Below, piece after piece: positions 44,980-51,544 of a stretch of 51,544 nucleotides of DNA. The DNA comes from Gammaproteobacteria bacterium (lineage in GTDB: Bacteria > Pseudomonadota > Gammaproteobacteria > Nevskiales > Nevskiaceae): the NCBI GenBank assembly GCA_016182805.1, contig JACPFV010000041.1, forward strand, positions 1-51,544, written 5' to 3'. Under the pieces are notes generated by a model. It was not told the origin of the DNA. It ran no database searches and saw nothing but the letters and a program-made list of their open reading frames with translations. The translations under genes and the position numbers were made by a program. Within the stretch, counting starts at the first letter, position 1. Every line of letters starts with the position of its first letter.

Positions 44980-45000
44980 GGTTTCGGATCTCTCGGCATG

Positions 45001-45025
45001 GATATACGTAACGCCAATGTATATC
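45001..45025 (-). promoter_or_regulatory. vapBC operator and promoter
   Basis: A 7-bp inverted repeat GATATAC-N11-GTATATC, 21 bp upstream of vapB. On the minus strand a TTGGAT / TAGGAT pair with a 17-bp spacer ends inside its upstream arm, so bound VapB would cover the transcription start. Typical of toxin-antitoxin autoregulation. Confidence 0.6.
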
Positions 45026-45156
45026 CTAGCGCGACGTGGCTGCGAATCCAATACCAGAATCCGTGAGTCCGATGAGAGCCAGACTTCGTTTGTTAAGGAT
45101 TGTCCAACACCTGCCGCCGCCGGCGGTGGTCACTTCAAGCGCGGTGCACGATGGCA

Positions 45157-45200
45157 GAGCCGAGCAGGCCGGGCTGGATCTGGTTGGCCATCAGCAGGTA
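45157..45200 (-). repeat. 44-bp exact copy of an internal GMC oxidoreductase segment
   Basis: Identical over 44 bp to 48853-48896 inside the GMC oxidoreductase gene, in the same orientation. On the minus strand it encodes YLLMANQIQPGLLGS, and one more Gly-x-Tyr position upstream also agrees. It stands in the 242-bp gap between vapB and vsr and is not part of a working gene. Confidence 0.9.
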
Positions 45201-45293
45201 ATCGCCCTTTAATCGCCTTAATCCGCTGGTCTGCTGGCCTCGACTTCGCGGTCGATTCGCGGCATCGTTTATGGGCTCCAAACCCGACCGATC

Positions 45294-45809
45294 ATGGACA
45301 GCCTCACCCGGGAACGCCGAAGCTGGCTTATGTCCCGCATTCGAAGCGAGGACACGAAGCCGGAGCTGACGATTCGCCACGCGCTGCACCGCGAGGGCTT
45401 GCGCTTTCGCCTTCACGTCAAAAACCTTCCCGGCCGTCCGGACTTGGTCTTCGCGTCGCGACGGAAAGTCATCTTCGTTCACGGATGTTTCTGGCACGGA
45501 CATGCCTGCAAGCGGAACAAGATGCCGAAGTCTCGCGTCGCCTTCTGGCGCGAAAAGATCGCGACGAACAGGACGCGGGACGCGGCCGTCCGGAGACGCC
45601 TAAGGAAACTCGGATGGCGCGTGTTGACGATCTGGGAGTGCGAGGCGAAGGACCTGGAAAGGACGCTACGGAAGCTCGAAAACTATCTGAACGAACCGTT
45701 CACCCAGGACGACCTCGGGACGCGAACATCGTGTTGTAGGTCCGCAAATCGGCATCGGAAATCGACGAAGCCGGCACGAGTTGGAAGTGCTCCTCGCGGA
45801 CTTTCCTGA
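45294..45809 (+). CDS. vsr: Very short patch repair endonuclease
   Basis: A 171-residue Vsr endonuclease, which nicks at T:G mismatches left by deamination of 5-methylcytosine. LTRERRSWLMSRIRSEDTKPEL, catalytic D50 (LPGRPDLVF), FVHGCFWHGHACK with H64, W67, H68 and zinc-ligand cysteines, and LGWRVLTIWECE. The last 30 or so residues have no Vsr similarity and run 110 bp into the convergent endonuclease gene, so the natural stop may have been lost. It belongs with the m5C methyltransferase of the same island. Confidence 0.94.
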   Translation: MDSLTRERRSWLMSRIRSEDTKPELTIRHALHREGLRFRLHVKNLPGRPDLVFASRRKVIFVHGCFWHGHACKRNKMPKSRVAFWREKIATNRTRDAAVRRRLRKLGWRVLTIWECEAKDLERTLRKLENYLNEPFTQDDLGTRTSCCRSANRHRKSTKPARVGSAPRGLS

Positions 45810-46602
45810 CGTTGTGATTGCCGACAACCGTAGCCTCGACCAACGCAATGGTGAAGCTCTGGCCGAAGCCCGCGATCTCCTCGATCTCGACCGTCTTTGC
45901 GGCGACCGTCCGCGCCACCATCCCCGGGAACTTCTCTTTGCAGGCATAGTGATCCGTTACGATTTGCACGACGCCGATCCGCTCATGGCTCCCCTTGGCC
46001 TGGATCGGGATCACCATCTGAGCGCCCGTAGCGTCCACGCCCACGTACACCTCGTCGAGTTCCGTCTGCGCCTTGTGAAAGTGCGCCACCGTCGTCCGCA
46101 TGTGGCTCTGAAGCTGAAAAGACGCGATGCCCATGAAAATGTCCACGAGGCGGCAGTAGCGGATACGGGCGAGCACAGCCTGCTCGTCGCGCTTGGCGTA
46201 TCTGGCGACGATCTGCGGCGTCGAGTCGGGAATCTTGATCGGCTGCCTGGCCGGATCGGGATCGATGAAGGCGCGCTCGGCGAGCACGAAGCTATAGCTG
46301 CTCTTGCCGTTGGGCAGGAGTATCCAGGCTTTGCCGTTGGGCGCGAGGGCTCGAATCTCCTCCGGCAAATCTTCGCGCCCATGGCGAACCGAATAGATAT
46401 TGTCGCCAAGGTTGCTCGGCACTTCGATGGACAAATCCCGGGCGATGGCCGACAAATCCTTGCGATCCCAGTCGAAGCCCTCCTGGCCGGTCTTCCATTT
46501 TCGGGAAAAAAGCTCGCGCATGATACGGATGTACCGCGTATCGGCTTTCGGAATGCCTTCGCCGGCCTGTCCCGGGACATGCACCGGGGTTTTCTTAGCC
46601 AT
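45700..46602 (-). CDS. Probable type II restriction endonuclease
   Basis: A 300-residue protein lacking a family I can name. The segment ELDEVYVGVDATGAQMVIPIQAKG followed by IGVVQIVTDHYA has the acidic-strand-QxK layout of a PD-(D/E)XK nuclease. The ATG lies 8 bp inside the end of the m5C methyltransferase gene, and the gene is third in an operon controller-methyltransferase-this gene, beside vsr; that position makes it the cognate restriction enzyme. Recognition site unknown. Its 3' end overlaps vsr by 110 bp tail to tail. Confidence 0.75.
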   Translation of the reverse strand: MAKKTPVHVPGQAGEGIPKADTRYIRIMRELFSRKWKTGQEGFDWDRKDLSAIARDLSIEVPSNLGDNIYSVRHGREDLPEEIRALAPNGKAWILLPNGKSSYSFVLAERAFIDPDPARQPIKIPDSTPQIVARYAKRDEQAVLARIRYCRLVDIFMGIASFQLQSHMRTTVAHFHKAQTELDEVYVGVDATGAQMVIPIQAKGSHERIGVVQIVTDHYACKEKFPGMVARTVAAKTVEIEEIAGFGQSFTIALVEATVVGNHNVRKVREEHFQLVPASSISDADLRTYNTMFASRGRPG

Positions 46603-47872
46603 AAACGAACTCCGCCTGCGAGGTCGCGGCGCTCGCGTTCCGACGAACCCTGGTTGCGATAGGTATCTTCGCCAAGCCGAAGTGGCGCGACGCCTCCGCC
46701 ATGGTGAGACGCAGTAATCGCTCGTCGCCCAATTCGAGAATCGTCCTCGGACGCGAGGGCCGGAAGCCGGCGGCTCGCCGCACTTCCGCCGCTACGGCGC
46801 GCGCCAGTAGCGGCGGCACCGAATTGCCGACCTCGCGGAATCCGTGCCACTTGGTGACGTGGAAGCGGAACCAATCGGGAAACGAGTGCAGGCGTGCCGC
46901 TTCGCGGACCGTGATGACGCGATTGCGCTCGTAGTGGATCGGGCGCGGCGAAGTGAAGGCGCCGCGGGCGCTGTCCGTTCCCGCCCGGATCGTATTGCAC
47001 ACGCCGAGCGGGTCGAGTTTGTGGAACCGGCTTACCGGCTCCGTTTCGCCGTGCCGCGTAGACGCGAAGCGGCTTCGGGACTTCGCCGTGTGCGTCGTGC
47101 GGGCGCTGGACGTCAGGAGTTCGGGATCGAACAGGCGTCGATAGCCGTAATCGAGCGGGTCGGCCTCGATGCCGCGCAGGCGCCGTGCGTAGGTGGAGCC
47201 TTTGCCGAAGCGTGCCCTGACGCTGTCGCCGTCCATGAGCGCCGGGAAGGCGTCGGCGTCGGGCAGATCGGAAAGCGCCTCGCGAACATTGACCGGAGGG
47301 CTGGGCGCCGGATAGCTCGGCAACCCGAATCCCTTCCGCGCACCCATGAGAAAAAGGCGCAAACGATCCTGCGGCACGCCGAAGCTCGCCGCATTAAGAA
47401 CGGCGTACGGCTCGACCACGTCGTAGCCGGCCGCATTGAAGGCGGCAATAAGCTCGTCGAGGAAGCGGCGGTGCTCGCCGAGAGTGAGCCCGCGAACATT
47501 CTCAAACACGAAATACGGCGTCTCCAACTCGACCACCAGGCGGACGTAGTCTTGCACAAGGCGATTACGCGGGTCGTCGAGCGCACGCTTGCCGATCATT
47601 GAAAAACCCTGGCACGGGGCTCCACCGAAGACGACATCGATCCGGCACCCCTCCAGACGGGCGCGGCGGCGAATCTCGGCCCCGCTCAATTCGGAAACGC
47701 TGCCGCAGATCGTCGTCGAGCGCGGGAAATTGAACTCGTGCACGGCCGCGTGGATCGGATCGATTTCGACCGCAGCCGCGATATCGAAGCCCGCTTGTTC
47801 GAAACCCAGGCTCAGCCCCCCCGCACCCGAGAAAAGGTCGATTCCGATCGGACGCTCTGTGTCCTTCGCCAT
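46595..47872 (-). CDS. DNA (cytosine-5-)-methyltransferase of a type II system
   Basis: A 425-residue m5C methyltransferase. Motif I IDLFSGAGGLSLGFEQAGF (14-19 core), motif IV GAPCQGFS with catalytic C87, motif VI ENV (124-126), motif VIII-like FGVPQDRLRLFLMG, and motif X GNSVPPLLARAV. The variable region between VIII and IX holds the target recognition part. Start ATG 47872 lies 10 bp after the controller stop. The presence of vsr next to it agrees with C5 methylation. Confidence 0.96.
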   Translation of the reverse strand: MAKDTERPIGIDLFSGAGGLSLGFEQAGFDIAAAVEIDPIHAAVHEFNFPRSTTICGSVSELSGAEIRRRARLEGCRIDVVFGGAPCQGFSMIGKRALDDPRNRLVQDYVRLVVELETPYFVFENVRGLTLGEHRRFLDELIAAFNAAGYDVVEPYAVLNAASFGVPQDRLRLFLMGARKGFGLPSYPAPSPPVNVREALSDLPDADAFPALMDGDSVRARFGKGSTYARRLRGIEADPLDYGYRRLFDPELLTSSARTTHTAKSRSRFASTRHGETEPVSRFHKLDPLGVCNTIRAGTDSARGAFTSPRPIHYERNRVITVREAARLHSFPDWFRFHVTKWHGFREVGNSVPPLLARAVAAEVRRAAGFRPSRPRTILELGDERLLRLTMAEASRHFGLAKIPIATRVRRNASAATSQAEFVYG

Positions 47873-47882
47873 TCGCTTTTCC

Positions 47883-48209
47883 TTAATGGCCGTCGCGGCT
47901 TGGCCGGTACTTGGCGGGGGGCTCGTGCACGGCGAAAAGCTCGGTTTGCTTGTCGCCTCCGAACTTCCCGATGCCGGCGCCCCGCGGCCGCTTTGGAACG
48001 ATGTCGAGCCGCGCAAGGACCGGGCGGAAATCGATCCGCTTCTCCGCCATCTCGCCCATGAGAACGGCAATGACTGCGAGGTGGCCGGGAACGGCCCCCT
48101 GACGCGCATAGTTGCTCAGGGAGACGCGGTTCATCTTTACGATCTCTGCGAATCCCTTGATCGTGAGTCCGGCTTTCCCTACGTGCCGCTGGAACTCCTC
48201 GTATGTCAT
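47883..48209 (-). CDS. HTH controller-like regulator of the restriction-modification operon
   Basis: A 108-residue protein with an XRE-type helix-turn-helix (MTYEEFQRHVGKAGLTIKGFAEIVKMNRVSLSNYARQGAVP) and a basic C-terminal tail. It is the first gene of the operon and has an array of ATGTCATA sites around its start, as expected for an autoregulating C protein that delays endonuclease production after entry. Start at 48209 chosen because the domain begins there; ATGs at 48242 and 48263 lie within the operators. Confidence 0.78.
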   Translation of the reverse strand: MTYEEFQRHVGKAGLTIKGFAEIVKMNRVSLSNYARQGAVPGHLAVIAVLMGEMAEKRIDFRPVLARLDIVPKRPRGAGIGKFGGDKQTELFAVHEPPAKYRPSRDGH

Positions 48210-48279
48210 GGGCGGCAAGGATACGCAGGTTCTTAATGTCATACAAGAATTACCATATGTCATATATTTATGACATATG
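48203..48279 (-). promoter_or_regulatory. Operator array of the restriction-modification controller
   Basis: A strong inverted repeat at 48254-48279 with 11-bp arms CATATGTCATA and TATGACATATG around TATT. Further ATGTCAT(A) half-sites stand at 48204-48210 and 48236-48243. This is an AT-rich island within GC-rich DNA and probably includes the promoter. Binding by the adjacent HTH protein is inferred. Confidence 0.75.
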
Positions 48280-48313
48280 AAAACCCGCCTCGCTCCGGCG
48301 GTCCAAGGGCGGG
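48280..48313 (-). terminator. Terminator of the GMC oxidoreductase operon
   Basis: On the minus strand CCCGCC, a 17-20 nt loop, GGCGGG, then TTTT; it lies 8 bp after the GMC stop and insulates that operon from the restriction-modification genes on the same strand. Confidence 0.6.
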
Positions 48314-48320
48314 AAGGCTC

Positions 48321-49874
48321 TCAGGCTAGGTAATCGTGTATGTGCCGCGCCGCAACGTAGCCGAAGGCCATGATGGTGAAGCTCGGGTCCACCGACACCG
48401 GCGTCGGGAACACCGAGCTGTCGGCGACGAACAGGTTGTCGAAGCCGTGCACGCGGTGGGTGGAGTCGACCACCGAGTCGGTCTCGTCTGTGCCCATCAC
48501 GCAGCCGCCGGAGGGGTGCGGCGCGGCCATCATCAGGCCGCCGGCGCGGATCGGCATGTGGTCGATCCTGGACAGGTCCTTCTTGCCGTCGAGCAGAATG
48601 CCGTCGGAGCCGGCGACCAGCAGCTTCTTGGCGCCGACCTCGAGCTGCACCAGCGCCTGCTTCTTGATGAGATCGCGCAGGATCGCCTGCGTCAGCGGGC
48701 CGTACGGGTACTCGACCCTGGTGCTGCCGTCCTTGTTCAGCTTCAGCTCGCCCAGCTCGTCGGCGGGATCGTCGATCCAGCCGATGGTGCCGCCGATCTT
48801 CGGCATCCGCGCCATCCACTCGCCCAGCTCGTCGCCCATCAGCGGCAGGCTGGAGCCGAGCAGGCCGGGCTGGATCTGGTTGGCCATCAGCAGGTAGCCG
48901 CCCTCGACGTAGCGTCCGCCGTCGAAGCGCGCGAGGCGGAACTGCTCGACGCCGAACGCCGCCGGGATGTTGCGCCACAGGACGATGTCCTCGTCGTACA
49001 GGCCGTGCACGATCGCGGTCGGGTTCATGCCGAATTGCTTGCCGAGCATCGGCAACCGCTTTTGCAGGCCGTTGCGCATCAGGTACGGCGCGCTGTTGTA
49101 GCCGCCGGCGGCGAGGACCACCGCGTCGGCCTTGATGTTGAGCCAGCGCTCGGTCGGGGTGTTGCTGGGCCGGTCGACGACCCGCGCCCACAGCCCGGTG
49201 ACGCGGCCGTCCTCGATCTTGAGCTTCTGCGCCTCGACGTCGGCGTAGAGCCGCGCGCCCAGCGCCAGCGCCTGCGGGATGTGCGTGACGAGCTGGCTCT
49301 GCTTGGCGCGGTACAGGCAGCCCTGCATGCAATGGCCGGACTTCACGCAGCCCTTGCGCGCCTGCGGCACCGGACGGCCTTCCCAGCCCAGCTTGCGCGC
49401 ACCCTCGCGCAGGAGCTGGTTCATGCGGTTGTGATGCTCCTCGTCGGCCGGGTGCACGTTGAGCGTCTGCGTCAGCTCGTCCCAGGCCGGCGTGAGGTCG
49501 GCCAGGCCGTGGCCCTCGACGCCGTACTCGCCGGCCCATAGCTTCAGGCGGTCGTCCGGCGTGCGGTAGCTGTCGGCCCAGTAGTGCACCGAGGCGCCGC
49601 CGACGTTGTTGCCGGACAGCAGCAGCGTGCCGCCGTCCGCCGACGTGCGCAGGCTGCGGTCGGCCGACAGCTTTGCGTTCATGTTCAGCTCGTCCTGGTC
49701 CATCGCGGTTTCCGGGTAGTACCCGCCGCGCTCCAGGATCACCACGTCGCGGCCGCGCTCGGCCAGCTTCTTGGCGACGGTCGCGCCGCCGCAGCCGGAG
49801 CCGATCACGCAGACATCGGCCGTCACGGTCTGCGACTGGGCGATGTCCTTCCACTCGAAGATTTTTCCACTCAT
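48321..49874 (-). CDS. GMC family oxidoreductase (FAD)
   Basis: A 517-residue FAD-dependent oxidoreductase of the GMC (glucose-methanol-choline) group. FAD-binding VCVIGSGCGGATVAKKLAERG at about residues 22-42, NNVGGASVHYWADSYR, a Cys-rich stretch GCVKSGHCMQGCLY, and the C-terminal HPSGGCVMG and DNLFVADSSVFPTPVSVDPSFTIMAFGYVAA with the active-site His region. Substrate could be an alcohol, sugar or sterol. Its ATG overlaps the stop of the upstream Tat-signal subunit (ATGA). A 44-bp piece of this gene is duplicated at 45157. Confidence 0.93.
   Translation of the reverse strand: MSGKIFEWKDIAQSQTVTADVCVIGSGCGGATVAKKLAERGRDVVILERGGYYPETAMDQDELNMNAKLSADRSLRTSADGGTLLLSGNNVGGASVHYWADSYRTPDDRLKLWAGEYGVEGHGLADLTPAWDELTQTLNVHPADEEHHNRMNQLLREGARKLGWEGRPVPQARKGCVKSGHCMQGCLYRAKQSQLVTHIPQALALGARLYADVEAQKLKIEDGRVTGLWARVVDRPSNTPTERWLNIKADAVVLAAGGYNSAPYLMRNGLQKRLPMLGKQFGMNPTAIVHGLYDEDIVLWRNIPAAFGVEQFRLARFDGGRYVEGGYLLMANQIQPGLLGSSLPLMGDELGEWMARMPKIGGTIGWIDDPADELGELKLNKDGSTRVEYPYGPLTQAILRDLIKKQALVQLEVGAKKLLVAGSDGILLDGKKDLSRIDHMPIRAGGLMMAAPHPSGGCVMGTDETDSVVDSTHRVHGFDNLFVADSSVFPTPVSVDPSFTIMAFGYVAARHIHDYLA
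48853..48896 (-). repeat. Source copy of the 44-bp duplication inside the GMC gene
   Basis: Encodes YLLMANQIQPGLLGS at about residues 327-341 of the GMC oxidoreductase; identical copy at 45157-45200, about 3.7 kb away, same orientation. Confidence 0.9.
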
Positions 49875-50494
49875 GCGTTGCGCCGCCTGCCGGTGTTTTC
49901 GGCGTAGAACCGCCGCTGTTCGCTTTCGATCGGCGGCAAGTGCGAGAACGGCCCGTCGTAGCCGATCGCGGCCCACGCCGCCGGGTGCCCGAAGTAAAAG
50001 AACTGCACCAGGATGCGCAGGTTGGTCGAGACCGCGCGCAGCGTCTCGCTGCGGCTGCGCAGCATGCGGTCCAGCACCTCGCGGCGCTCCTCGCGCTCCA
50101 GCGACGAGAAGCGCCCGAAGCGCCAGTACAGGAACGGCGCCCATTCCAGCACCGCGAGCGCGGCGCCGAGGTCGGACTGGATCGATTCGCCGATGAAGGA
50201 CAGCTCCTCGTCCACGCGCCGCAGCAGCTCGGTGTCGACCAGGTCGGGGAAGCCCTCCTGGCGCGGGATCAGCGCGTCGCCGAGGGCCGACAGCGTGCTG
50301 GCCTGCGCGACATCCAGAACCAGCAGCCGATAGCCGTCCGGCCCCATGCCGCCGCCGCGGCCGCAGCCGGCGAGCCCGCCGGTTGCCGCCAATCCGCCGC
50401 CGGCCAGCAGCGCCTTGATGACGCGCCGCCGCGACCAGTTGCCGAAGTCCAGTCCGGGCGCCGCAACCGGCGCGCGGGAATTTGCGTTACCCAT
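49871..50494 (-). CDS. Tat-exported gluconate 2-dehydrogenase subunit 3-like protein
   Basis: A 207-residue protein with a twin-arginine motif (WSRRRVIKALLAGGG) and a Cys after the hydrophobic stretch (GLAGC), so it may be a Tat lipoprotein. The mature part (LGDALIPRQEGFPDLVDTELLRRVDEELSF, REVLDRMLRSRSETLR, FYFGHPAAWAAIGYDGPF) matches the gluconate 2-dehydrogenase subunit 3 family, small partners of GMC dehydrogenases. Coupled to the GMC gene by ATGA; it could carry that enzyme, which has no signal of its own, across the membrane. Confidence 0.85.
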   Translation of the reverse strand: MGNANSRAPVAAPGLDFGNWSRRRVIKALLAGGGLAATGGLAGCGRGGGMGPDGYRLLVLDVAQASTLSALGDALIPRQEGFPDLVDTELLRRVDEELSFIGESIQSDLGAALAVLEWAPFLYWRFGRFSSLEREERREVLDRMLRSRSETLRAVSTNLRILVQFFYFGHPAAWAAIGYDGPFSHLPPIESEQRRFYAENTGRRRNA

Positions 50495-50545
50495 TGGCGT
50501 CTATCTCCCCACCCCGACTAGAAAGCCCCCGAAGGAACGCCGCCC

Positions 50546-51544
50546 ATGACCATCGCCGCGCCGCCGGAGTTCAGCGGCTTTCTGTCTCCGGGCACGCGCC
50601 TGCACGAATATGCGGTCGAGCGCGTGCTGGGCCATGGCGGCTTCGGCATCACCTACCTCGCGACCGACACCAACCTGCAGAAGCGCGTCGCGATCAAGGA
50701 ATACCTGCCCACCGACCTCGCGTTCCGCGCGCAGGACACCACCGTGCGCATGCGCTCCGACGCCGAGCGCGAGGCGTTCCAGTGGGGCCTGGAGCAGTTC
50801 GTCAAGGAGGCGCGCACGCTGGCGCGCTTCGCGCATCCGGCGGTGATCCAGATCCACCGCTACTTCGAGTCCAACGGCACCGCCTACTTCGTCATGGAGT
50901 ACGCCGAGGGCGAGACGCTGGGCGCGCTGCTGCGGCGCCAGGGCGTGCTGCCGGCCGACGCCCTGCAAAAGGCGCTGCTGCCGATCCTCGACGGCCTGCA
51001 GGAAGTGCACCGCGCCGGCGTCCTGCACCGCGACATCAAGCCGGAGAACATCATCCTGCGCCGCGACGGCTCGCCGGTGCTGATCGACTTCGGCGCCGCG
51101 CGCCTGACCCTGGGCAGCAAGACGCGCTCGGTGCTGACCATGGCCACCGCCGGCTACGCGCCGCTGGAGCAGTACTCGACGACCGGCGCGCAAGGGCCGT
51201 GGACCGACATCTACGCACTGGGCGCGGTCGCCTACCGCGCACTGTCCGGGCGCAAGCCGGTCGAGTCGATCAACCGCCTGCGCGAGGACCCGCTGGTGCC
51301 GGCGGCGCTCGCCGGCCAGGGCCGCTACCCGCCGGCCTTCCTCGCCGCGGTGGACTGGGCGCTGGCGGTCAACCACGAGGACCGGCCGCAAAACCTGGCG
51401 GAATGGCGCCTGTGCCTGACCGGCGCCATCGCGCCGCCGGCGCGCGCGGACGCACCGGCCGCGCCGCAACTGCCGGCCGCGCCGTACGTCGCGCCCGCCG
51501 CCGCGCCGCCGCAACCCGCGAGCGCCGCCGTCGAGGCAACCGAG
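50546..51544 (+). CDS. Serine/threonine protein kinase (C-terminus beyond window)
   Basis: At least 333 residues of a Hanks-type kinase. Gly-rich loop GHGGFG (29-34), ATP lysine K51 in VAIKEYLP, catalytic loop HRDIKPEN (161-168), DFG (181-183) and APLEQYS in the activation region. After residue about 295 the chain becomes Pro/Ala-rich, suggesting a linker towards a membrane span or sensor domain outside the window. GAAGGAA precedes the ATG. Divergent from the GMC operon. Confidence 0.93.
   Translation, partial: MTIAAPPEFSGFLSPGTRLHEYAVERVLGHGGFGITYLATDTNLQKRVAIKEYLPTDLAFRAQDTTVRMRSDAEREAFQWGLEQFVKEARTLARFAHPAVIQIHRYFESNGTAYFVMEYAEGETLGALLRRQGVLPADALQKALLPILDGLQEVHRAGVLHRDIKPENIILRRDGSPVLIDFGAARLTLGSKTRSVLTMATAGYAPLEQYSTTGAQGPWTDIYALGAVAYRALSGRKPVESINRLREDPLVPAALAGQGRYPPAFLAAVDWALAVNHEDRPQNLAEWRLCLTGAIAPPARADAPAAPQLPAAPYVAPAAAPPQPASAAVEATE

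Noticed and set aside
45135-45503. 122-residue minus-strand frame containing the GMC-like peptide
   Set aside because: It is antisense to vsr and only its end resembles GMC because of the 44-bp duplication; not a working gene, kept as a repeat instead.
45157-48896. The 44-bp repeats as integrase attachment sites of the island
   Set aside because: One copy lies well inside the GMC gene, more than 500 bp from the island edge, and there is no integrase; a simple att pair does not fit.

Overview
The window is very GC-rich, densely packed bacterial DNA. The gene content (MreBCD-PBP2-RodA-MltB-RlpA-DacA cluster, GatCAB, a Mla lipid-transport operon with its own MlaA, Hsp33, ClpB, GuaAB, XseA) and the many ATGA/TGATG start-stop overlaps fit a Gammaproteobacterium; a high-GC lineage near Nevskiales/Xanthomonadales is my inference, not something the sequence proves. 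No rRNA, tRNA or CRISPR array was seen.

Layout. 1-5.8 kb: a TetR regulator coupled to an AidB-like acyl-CoA dehydrogenase (cut by the window edge) behind two palindromic operators, a strictosidine-synthase-like beta-propeller, a long-chain acyl-CoA synthetase and a GNAT acetyltransferase. 5.8-10.9 kb: a thioredoxin-fold periplasmic protein with an unknown partner, then a TraF_2-type outer-membrane protein and a large lipoprotein. 11.0-15.8 kb (minus): gatC-gatA-gatB and, after a repeat-filled gap, hslO and a SET-domain gene. 15.9-26.1 kb (plus): the cell-shape and peptidoglycan block mreBCD-mrdA-rodA-mltB-rlpA, followed by dacA-dat-lipB. 26.4-30.2 kb: mlaFEDCBA, retrograde phospholipid transport in one operon. 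30.2-34.3 kb: clpB behind a heat-shock-type promoter, and an ATP-grasp-like gene. 34.3-38.6 kb (minus): a DUF559-TadA fusion, a GDT1-family transporter, guaA and guaB. 38.6-44.1 kb (plus): a PgaC-like glycosyltransferase with an outer-membrane protein, xseA, a secreted protein with a C-terminal sorting signal and a metzincin protease. 44.3-48.3 kb: a visibly less GC-rich island with vapBC and a complete type II restriction-modification set (controller, m5C methyltransferase, endonuclease, Vsr). 48.3-51.5 kb: a GMC oxidoreductase with a Tat-signal partner subunit, and the N-terminal part of a Ser/Thr kinase.

The most unusual signal is a family of GC-rich palindromic repeats (cores like CCCTCTCCC-loop-GGGAGAGGG). 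They lie not only between genes but inside genes in frame: at the 5' ends of lipB and mlaA, in the ClpB linker, and as inverted copies on both sides of a small DUF559 nuclease gene that has become fused to tadA. The DUF559 gene with its flanking inverted repeats looks like a compact, roughly 440-bp mobile unit, and the in-gene copies behave like protein-coding palindromic elements. The second oddity is a 44-bp exact copy of an internal GMC oxidoreductase segment at the edge of the restriction-modification island.
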